DNA of 64,000 nucleotides from Eurosta solidaginis (Eukaryota > Arthropoda > Insecta > Diptera > Tephritidae). Below, piece by piece: positions 58,501 to 64,000 of the stretch (positions within the stretch are counted from its first letter, which is position 1; each line of letters starts with the position of its first letter). The notes beneath the pieces were generated by a model. It did no database searches and was not told where the DNA came from. It was given only the letters and a program-made list of their open reading frames with translations. A program made the position numbers and the translations under genes. The stretch is from NCBI RefSeq assembly GCF_040869045.1, contig NC_090321.1, positions 87,836,603 to 87,900,602 on the forward strand. Direction: 5' to 3'.

Positions 58501-61076
58501 AATTTCGGGAATTCTACCGGCGAGAATGAAACGAGCCGAGGCGGATTCAATGACCTTGCGGAAAGCACGCTCCCCTTGGCGGGCATCAGTTGGGATAGGG
58601 AGGGCAGCAAAGCGGTTGTCTGTAAAGGATTTGTATTCAACCCACTTTCCTTTTTTAAAGTTAATGAAGTGCGTTTTTTTGCGACGATGAAGTCGGCGGG
58701 ACGCTCGGATGCAGGTGGTCGGATGCCAATGTTACCATCGGCTGCCAGTTGACGCAGTTTACGAGTTCTGCGCTCACGATTGAAATATCCGGCGCACTGT
58801 GACAGCTTCCTACTATACGTGTGGTGGCGTCTCCGTTTATAGTGCAGAACGTCGTTTCATCTCTTTGATCCGCTAACATCTCACCCCTACTGTCCACCCG
58901 CAAGTTTGAATGCCATAGATCGTGATAGGCATTGAAATCGCCTAAGATAATGCGATTGTTTCCAGTAAGTACGCCGCTGATATCAGGGCGGTATCCACTG
59001 GGGCAACAAGTGGCAGGAGGGATGTAGATGTTGATGATTTCTAGATGTGCATCGCCCGACCGGACAGATAATCCTTGACGTTCTAAGACACTGTCCCTGT
59101 GGTCGATGTCGGGATCAAATATATGATATTGCACAGTGTGGTGTATGATAAACGCGAGGTCGCCTCCATTTCCGCTCTCGCGATCTTTTCTGTGGACATT
59201 ATACCCAGAACAGGTCTGCAATGCAGATCTTGCTGTGAGTTTAGTCTCTTGAATCGCAGCAATGCGGATGTTTTGCCGCTTCATGAAGTCGACTATCTCC
59301 TTGATCTTCCCAGTTAATCCATTACAGTTAAACTGTAATGTGGTCATAACAAATCGTTCCCGAGATGGTCGGGCTTGGTACCGGAACGTACCGGATCTGC
59401 ATCCGGCAAAGGACCATCAACATCGATAACACTCCCCAGGGCCTTCGGGGAATGTCCTTATCGCTACAACAACAACAACAGGCCCATGCCACCGAAATTG
59501 TATCTAAAGTACAAAGTCGCAACAAAATCCTCAAGTCGCTTGGGGAAAAGATAAAGAAACGTTGCTAACCACGTACAAAGCAATTGGCCTGCCGCTCATG
59601 TGCTACGCGTCACCAGTTTGGTCGCCTGGTTTAAAAAAAAACACATACTGGAAAAAGATGCAGGCCACTCAGAACTGCCACTCCTTTTGATCCCTGAACA
59701 TCACCTAAACAGCGAGGCCAAAGAGCTCAACATTAAAGAGCACAACGAAATGCTGAACAAAGTTTTTGCTAAATTGTCAAAAACCAGGACACCCTAGCAA
59801 ACAACTGCTTGATCTAGCCACACATCCAAGATGGTTAAGGAAATAACTTCATAAGCACTATGATGAGAGCCGCCAACTGCTAACACGGCCATTTCATCCA
59901 GATGAGCATGAGAAGGCCCTAAGCCAAGTCCACACAGAATCGGTAGCCGCTTTTGCCAGGGTTAACCTCGTTATCAATATGCATTACCATACCCTTGCAG
60001 AAGAAGAAAGCACACTCCCAAATGAGGCAGGAATCTGGTCCAAGTTCTTTCTGAAAACTGTAACAGGTTTAGCTTTTACTTGCACAGAATTAACCCCAAC
60101 ATTCGTAGTGTATGTCCTGCATGCGATGTGTCCCCACATGACACCAACCATCTTTTCAATTGTAATGTATATGGTCCAGCCCTGTTGAAACCGCAAGTTG
60201 CCTTGGACTCCCGTTAGACGACTTTGTTGACAATTTATGAGTGGTTGCACCCATTGAATGGGGCGAAGCACTGTTAACCCAACAACAGTCTAACTTTTAT
60301 TTACTTTGGGACACGATTTTTTACGATCCAATGTTAGGAATAGTGGGTTCGAAAATCCTAATGAGAACCCCTAATATACTCGATTCATTTTCATTTCTAT
60401 GATTTATTTTTCTTTGCAGTTTCCAATGGCTGATATCAAGGGAATTATGTCGAAAATACGTGAGGCAGCAAAGGCCAACTACAAGAACTTTCTTTGTCAG
60501 TGTTTGCCGGATGGGGCAGAGTCCACCAAAGATGTCCATTTCGTTGGTTTCGACACACTCAAACGAGCACTTATTAATCTCTTGGGTGACGATATTACAA
60601 ATCATGAAATCATCACAGTCTGCCGCAATTTCTCAGCTGAGAAAGCACCGCCACAATCATGCGATCGCGAAACTGTACGCGCTGCTGTACATCTTGAATT
60701 GAAACGTTCTTTGTGGAATGCAATGGATGAGTTGAAAGAACATTTGCATCACATTAATCCACTGAACAAACCATTCTTGTCTGAAGCTAAATTACGTTCT
60801 ACAATGAAAGGTTGCCGCTTACCATTCGTGCCAGAATTAATTGATGATTTGCTTGGTGTATTGAACCACAACGATTGTGGTGAGGTTGAGGTGTGTGATT
60901 TCTTAAACTTTATCGATATGGGTTGTGGTAAAGTACCCGATATAGCGCCAATGAATATCAATTTCGAATTATGTCCAAAGGTGCCATTTTTAAATAAAGG
61001 ACTTTTAGTCAATATTAGCTGCTTCCTCCAGTATTTGGGCTTAGATGAGGATGCAAAGCCGAAGGAAGAGGTTTAG
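46539..61076 (+). CDS. Efhc1: EF-hand domain-containing protein, EFHC1/2 family, 6 exons, 758 aa
   Basis: Axonemal doublet-microtubule protein of cilia and sperm flagella (family knowledge). Exons 46539-46589, 46650-47197, 47257-47527, 51037-51270, 51341-51856 and 60420-61076, all GT-AG, phases 0,2,0,0,0. Three DM10 domains: ~70-180 (LPPWIAYDKKVLGFDAFF), ~218-366 (FLAFDRKVLKFKGYWDD ... VLNVYGRAVVLTACDEYT) and ~410-535 (FIKLDRYVLRFGAKL ... DHIFHIVSADEYT). The C-terminal part has an EF-hand-like stretch (LNHNDCGEVEVCDF, ~680-700) that lacks the usual acidic loop residues, so calcium binding is doubtful. Introns 1, 2 and 4 are 59-70 bp; intron 3 is 3.5 kb and intron 5 8.6 kb, filled with SINE and LINEs. 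All junctions keep the frame, so the gene looks intact. Fly paralogues exist, so the exact orthologue is uncertain. Confidence 0.93.
47545..47870 (+). mobile_element. SINE S1 in EFHC intron 3, beside the splice donor
   Basis: Head GCGACCGCCGTGGTGTAGTG, B box GGATTCAAGTCCC, body with GTTCGGAATCGGCATAAAAC, T-rich tail. Flanks AAGTATTAG (47530-47538) and AAGTATTTAG (47871-47880) look like an aged duplication that includes part of the donor GTAAGTATT. It begins within 20 bp of the exon 3 boundary. Confidence 0.85.
48013..48226 (+). other. Unexplained ORF in EFHC intron 3 behind a good splice acceptor
   Basis: TTTTTCTATACAG|G precedes 71 open codons (48014-48226, starting LGRLGPKRGSFTFIALNG and rich in P, H, W near HHPPWETLELFHAPW) whose composition looks coding. 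The open frame does not fit the phase of exon 3; the in-phase reading (VGPPWTKARQF...) stops after about 19 residues. It may be a short alternative last exon, a lost exon or part of an unknown element. No family recognised. Confidence 0.25.
48300..48790. repeat. Purine-rich GGGAGTG tract, related to 50580-50900
   Basis: Degenerate GAGTGGGAGTGG runs and a closing phrase AGCGGGGCTCACTTTTTAAAT near 48749. A similar purine tract at 50580-50900 closes with AGCGAGGCTCACTTTTCAAAT. The two lie on either side of the RTE insertion, so this looks like an old local duplication in the intron. Confidence 0.5.
48804..50446 (-). mobile_element. 5'-truncated RTE-like LINE with intact RT
   Basis: 1.64 kb flanked by a perfect 11-bp duplication CATAGTCTAGT (48793-48803, 50447-50457). 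A 539-codon frame (50449-48830) has a whole RT: NNKAVGADGLPAELFK, CPVHKKGDTAKCTNYRGISL, GPYQCGFRPGKSTIDQIFT, the catalytic AYADDIDIIG, then the C-terminal RLRWLGHVMRM and GRPPLRWKD region. The endonuclease is missing. It ends in a tail of CTTA/TAAG repeats. The first ATG lies in the duplicated host sequence, so it is not the native start. Assigned to the RTE-like group from the tetranucleotide tail and C-terminal motif; the clade is tentative. Confidence 0.92.
52038..55173 (+). mobile_element. Near full-length RTE-like LINE in EFHC intron 5, disabled
   Basis: 3.1 kb with an 8-bp duplication ACTTATGT (52030-52037, 55174-55181). A GC-rich 5' region to ~52430 is followed by an APE-type endonuclease (~52400-53000: AIQEMRWTKQGRKKIKN, VVLGDFNARVGKEG, SDHYLV), a linker with frame changes (53040-53620), then RT (53636-55036) nearly identical to the copy at 48804. 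A CAA to TAA change at 53981-53983 stops RT, and a duplicated GGCCCCCACTCCGTT phrase near 55003 alters the end. The tail is AAGTAAGTAAGTAAGT. It lies in the host gene's sense. Confidence 0.93.
55440..56118 (+). pseudogene. Jockey-like LINE, 5' part (endonuclease), outer copy
   Basis: Plus-strand remnants: LLLREGIKPNPGPR near 55514-55551 (an NPGP motif before the endonuclease, as in several LINEs), FILGDFNAHHNLWHSSL and NSSDISIVSG of the endonuclease (55722-55860), then VRQMNTSVLNGT of the linker near 56075. Frames are broken. It is followed by SINE S2 copy A and, after 59483, by its own 3' part; the RT is missing. Confidence 0.8.
56286..59337 (-). mobile_element. Jockey-like LINE, inner copy, split by SINE S2 copy B
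   Basis: Minus-strand ORF2. Endonuclease 59347-58661 (TLQFNCNGLTGKIKEIVDFM, AIQETKL, IILGDFNAYHDLWHS, SDHLH); RT in pieces from 57797 to 56863 (LKSLGKEGFKYLAHVFNLSL, KMAKVVPLLKPGKP, IKQGVPQDGVLSPLLFN, catalytic VSYADDCTI); C-terminal TLAQLRSGYCNRLNSYI and CPACNVSPHDTNHLFNC near 56400-56600; 3' end GCTACAACAACAACAA. Frames are broken near 57550, 56990 and 56650. It looks nearly complete from the endonuclease onwards; the 5' end is lost. Confidence 0.9.
57876..58195 (-). mobile_element. SINE S2 copy B inside the inner LINE
   Basis: 320 bp with a perfect 17-bp duplication TACGTGCGTGTCTGTTG (57859-57875, 58196-58212). On the minus strand it starts GGGATTCAAGGGGTTGTGTA and ends with a (CAA)n tail. 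It interrupts ORF2 between endonuclease and RT. Confidence 0.92.
59483..60290 (+). pseudogene. Jockey-like LINE, 3' part, outer copy
   Basis: Resumes the plus-strand ORF2 after SINE copy A: ATEIVSKVQSRNKILKSL (RT thumb), PEHHLNSEAKELNIKEHN (parallel to PEHHLHNGARILPIRERN of the inner copy), then CYP-type HMTPTIFSIV remains of the PHDTNHLFNC motif. Frames broken. It ends before the exon 6 acceptor at 60420. Confidence 0.8.
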
Positions 61077-61140
61077 TAAAGTGTCAGAAAAGTTGAGAAC
61101 CAGAAAAACTAATTAACATATAAGATCTGAATTTTTTTTC

Positions 61141-61146
61141 AATAAA
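61141..61146 (+). terminator. AATAAA polyadenylation signal of EFHC
   Basis: AATAAA 65 bp after the TAG stop at 61074-61076, preceded by a T-run. Confidence 0.7.
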
Positions 61147-62348
61147 TTTTGTTTACTTCAACTGTCACATTTACACACATGAAAAAGGACTTTTTGGTAC
61201 ATAAAATAAAATTCTTGTTTACAAAGGATTACCATAAAAAACTAAAACCCTGTTTGAACAACGTATCACACTTAATACTGTGTTCACTTAAAAGCCAAAC
61301 GCGATAAAAATGTTGGTAACATAATTTACATCGTGCTGTTTTTAATTCTATAAACACACTTATATAAAAATTAAGCATACAGCTAAATATGCGCAAAATA
61401 TCCTCTGGAAGTGCCACAAAAAATTAGTGTCTACCAAGAAATTGAAAACTGGAATGTACGAAATATAATGGTGCTTTCTTCTATGGAAATAATGTTGCCC
61501 TCATATTGCACTCTTAAATCCTAACTTTCGAACTGCCTCACCTGGCGTTTTACAAAGTGGCTCATTTTGTAGGTAATGAGACCCCTTTTTTTTATTCAGT
61601 GGAAAATATTTTGTGAAAGTAATACACAAACTCACAAGAGAGCTGGGAAGAAACAAAAGGGCGGCATTATTTTCAGAAAAGAAAATTCTATAAGACTGAA
61701 CTTTAATACAGACATAAAAATATTACAAGTATTCCGTATTCCAAACTGGCAGCCAAATCCCGTTATGAATTATAGCATAACTGTCTAAAAGATTTAGGTG
61801 CGCCTAAAAGTATATACATTTGACTACTCATCGTACACTTGGCTGATGATTACGAAGTTGATAGCTTCAAGAATGAACAGAACCTACTGAACATAGGAAA
61901 GACGCTACCAAAATCGGATTCAGTTGCTGAAAAGCATTTTAATAGGCATTATCTAGTTCTTTAATTTTTAAGCATTACTCCACGGGCAATTTCTCACTGT
62001 TAAAAACTACCAACTACAGTTGAGATAAGTTGCTTCGATGGTACTACGGAGTATTGACTTTTTAGCATTTTTTAGCCAGAAGTTTGGTTTTAAAATAGCT
62101 TGACTCTATATAGTCTGTCCAAATTATCTGTTGACATGAAAATAAATTTAGAATATTATAATGCACACTTATTTTTGTGAGATTTCCGCTATTAACTTTT
62201 AGCGAAAGCAGCAGCGGGAATATACCCATCAATTTTTCAGAAAATGTTTATATTTGAAGACTTTGTTGTACATCTTTGAAAGCAAAAATTATTGATGCAG
62301 TCACAGCGCGTGTTGTTTTAAAATTAAAAAAAAAAAAAATAAGTTCCA
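61147..62348. other. Convergent intergenic region between EFHC and the lyase gene
   Basis: About 1.2 kb, AT-rich, without a protein-like ORF. A 13-A run (62327-62339) lies just beyond the lyase stop. Confidence 0.55.
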
Positions 62349-62354
62349 TTTATT
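62349..62354 (-). terminator. AATAAA overlapping the lyase stop codon
   Basis: On the minus strand the stop reads TAAATAAAT, so an AATAAA begins on the last base of the TAA. It could give an extremely short 3' UTR; no closer alternative was seen before the T-run. Confidence 0.4.
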
Positions 62355-63960
62355 TACAATTTTGATTCGGTCAGCCAATTAAATGTTTGTGGCTTGCGAT
62401 CGGATGAAGGATTGATAGCTATATTGATGATAGTTGGCTTATCAGTAAGTTGTTGTGCATCCCTAAGCGCTGCCTGTAATTCAGTTATTTCCTTGCAGAA
62501 ATACCCATTTAACCCAAACATTTTCATCATTTCTTCATAGTGCACCTGCACTCCCAATGCAGATGGAGGTGTACTAGAAAACATGGAAAAGAAACAAGTT
62601 AAAATAAAAAATTTAACATCTCAAACTGCATAATATATACATATTTATACTACTTACACCAACGACAAGTCTCCAGCATTTTGTATTGAATCGAAAGTTT
62701 CTTGATCGAAGCCACCGTAGATGCCATTATTATTAACAATTACAATAGTGATTGGTAACTTATAACGCACCATTGTCTCCAATTCCATACCCGAGAAGCC
62801 GAAAGCACTGTCGCCTTCCACGCATATTACACGTTTACCCGGAAAACGATCACGACAAAAAAGTGCTGCTGCGATAGCAAAACCAGGCCCAACACCCATG
62901 GTACCAAATGTCCCAGCATCTAAGCGATGGCGTGGCAAAATATTGAAAAGCATTGAACGTCCAATATCCATAGTATTAGCTCCTTCACTAACAATTATAG
63001 CATCGCGTGGTATCAGCTCACGCAAATGATGAAAGACGGTATAATAATTGAGCGGTGAAGCAGTTTGCATTGACATGTTGCGTACTTGCTCGCGATTGTT
63101 TTTGCATTTGTTTGCGAGCTCTTCCCACCAGGGGTTTTCATTGGGGAATTCAAAATTAACAGCATTCATTTGTTCGAAAATTTGCTCTGCAAATGGCTTA
63201 ATGTCCGATTGTATAGCAATTGAAGATTGCACCGAGTTATGTAACTCTTCAGGACAAATATCGACCTGTAATACAAAGTGCAAAAGTTCAGTCAACTCAT
63301 TAAAATGAAATGAAGCTTTAGATCTTACTTGTATAAACTTAACATCCTCACTGTAACGCGGAGGTTTGCCAAAATGCAAAATCCAGTTGAGACGTGCTCC
63401 CAGCAATAACACCACATCCGCCTTCTGTAATGCCAATGAACGTGCCGATGACACACATTGTGGCGCTGTATCGGATACAACACCTTTGCCCATTGGTGTT
63501 GGCAGGAAAGGCAAATTGGTATTTTCAATAAAATGGCGTAATATGTTCTCTGCGTGCGCATAGGCTGCCCCCTTTCCTATTATAACCAGAGGCCGTTTTG
63601 CAGTACGTATTAAATTGGCAGCGCGTATAACATCGTCATGTGCAGGATATACCAACGGTGCAGGAGGATGTGGTAGCACCTTATAGATTTTTTCTTTTTG
63701 TGCACGCGACTGCAATATATTGCCTGGGAAGTCCAAATAGGACACACCTGGTCGTCCATAGGTGGCATAACGTACAGCCTTTTCTATATGCAAGGGAATT
63801 AGCGCAGCAGTAGGCGGGCGGGCAGCATATTTGCAATAGGGACGAGACATCTCAACTTGAGAATATTCTTGAAAACCACCAATACCTTCGTGATCCTGAT
63901 TGGTAGAACCAGCGATTACCAGCAAGGGCCAACAATTTACTTGAGCATTTGCCATGCCCC
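62354..63960 (-). CDS. HACL1: 2-hydroxyacyl-CoA lyase (peroxisomal, ThDP-dependent), 3' exons
   Basis: Cleaves 2-hydroxyacyl-CoA to formyl-CoA and an aldehyde in peroxisomal alpha-oxidation (family knowledge). Exons in gene order: 63960-63329, 63265-62658 and 62573-62354; introns of 63 and 84 bp, GT-AG, phases fit. The window holds ~480 residues; the N-terminal exon(s) lie beyond the right edge, before the acceptor TGTCAG at 63961. Seen: [12 protein letters not shown] (end of the pyrimidine domain), central domain ([32 protein letters not shown]), and the ThDP-binding motif [15 protein letters not shown]...VNNNGIYGG. The protein ends [11 protein letters not shown] is a peroxisomal targeting signal type 1. 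Looks intact. Convergent with the EFHC gene. Confidence 0.96.
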
Positions 63961-64000
63961 CTGACAGGGAAGAAGCAATAACAATAACCATTTTTAGAAT

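Larger units (their letters stand above)
56119..59482 (+). mobile_element. SINE S2 copy A, split by the inner jockey-like LINE
   Basis: Halves 56119-56285 and 59338-59482 join to one S2 copy matching 13262-13607. The break carries a duplication ATGTGG (56280-56285, 59338-59343) made by the inner LINE. It ends in TATCGCTACAACAACAAC. Confidence 0.88.

Noticed and set aside
63961..63991. Extending the lyase exon to an ATG at 63991
   Set aside because: The bases before GGCATGGCAAATG are a pyrimidine-rich acceptor (CTTCCCTGTCAG) and the encoded residues do not fit the family; it is intron.

Overview
The window is nuclear DNA from a higher dipteran fly. The spliced genes read as cyclorrhaphan fly proteins. 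The repeat families (long LTR/LINE/SINE nests and the 2.26-kb family ending CAAGTAAGGAAGG) make a tephritid fruit fly the most likely source; that last step is inference. The sequence is AT-rich, has small GT-AG introns next to very large ones, and is mostly transposable elements.

Three host genes are present. (1) A complete alpha-amylase (+, 16296-20318; 3 exons, 501 aa) has a TATA box, the whole catalytic triad, chloride ligands and a polyA signal. (2) A complete EFHC-family axonemal protein with three DM10 domains (+, 46539-61076; 6 exons, 758 aa) has an 8.6-kb last intron packed with retrotransposons. (3) The 3' part of a peroxisomal 2-hydroxyacyl-CoA lyase (-, 62354-63960 and on past the right edge) ends in the PTS1 tripeptide SKL and is convergent with EFHC.

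Layout: 1-4117 is a decayed Ty3/gypsy gag-pol (-), followed by a leader with a GC-rich repeat array. 5.6-12.9 kb is AT-rich and holds SINE, RTE and 2.26-kb-family fragments. 12.9-15.6 kb is a SINE split by a DNA element, then a solo LTR carrying a MITE and a SINE. 16.3-20.3 kb is amylase, whose first intron holds one SINE and two hAT-type MITEs. 22.3-44.1 kb is a deep nest. A ~150-bp repeat array was interrupted by a Mag-type Ty3/gypsy element, which itself carries a 2.26-kb repeat with 130-bp tandem units. The same array was interrupted by an R1-clade LINE, which appears to have been split by a Transib DNA transposon whose transposase is a RAG1 homologue. The Transib gene was in turn interrupted by a SAP-domain LTR element remnant and by a young, intact gypsy element (36239-41920). 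44.1-61 kb holds three RTE-like LINE copies, a further SINE in the EFHC gene, and a four-level jockey/SINE/jockey/SINE nest.

The most interesting object is the broken Transib transposase at 34.1-42.6 kb. It keeps the RAG1 signature: catalytic D, D and E plus the C-x2-C and H-x4-H zinc ligands. The nesting, target-site duplications and LTR identity give a relative order of insertion. Many element ORFs are broken by single-base losses in homopolymers, so either recent decay or consensus-sequence error must be considered.
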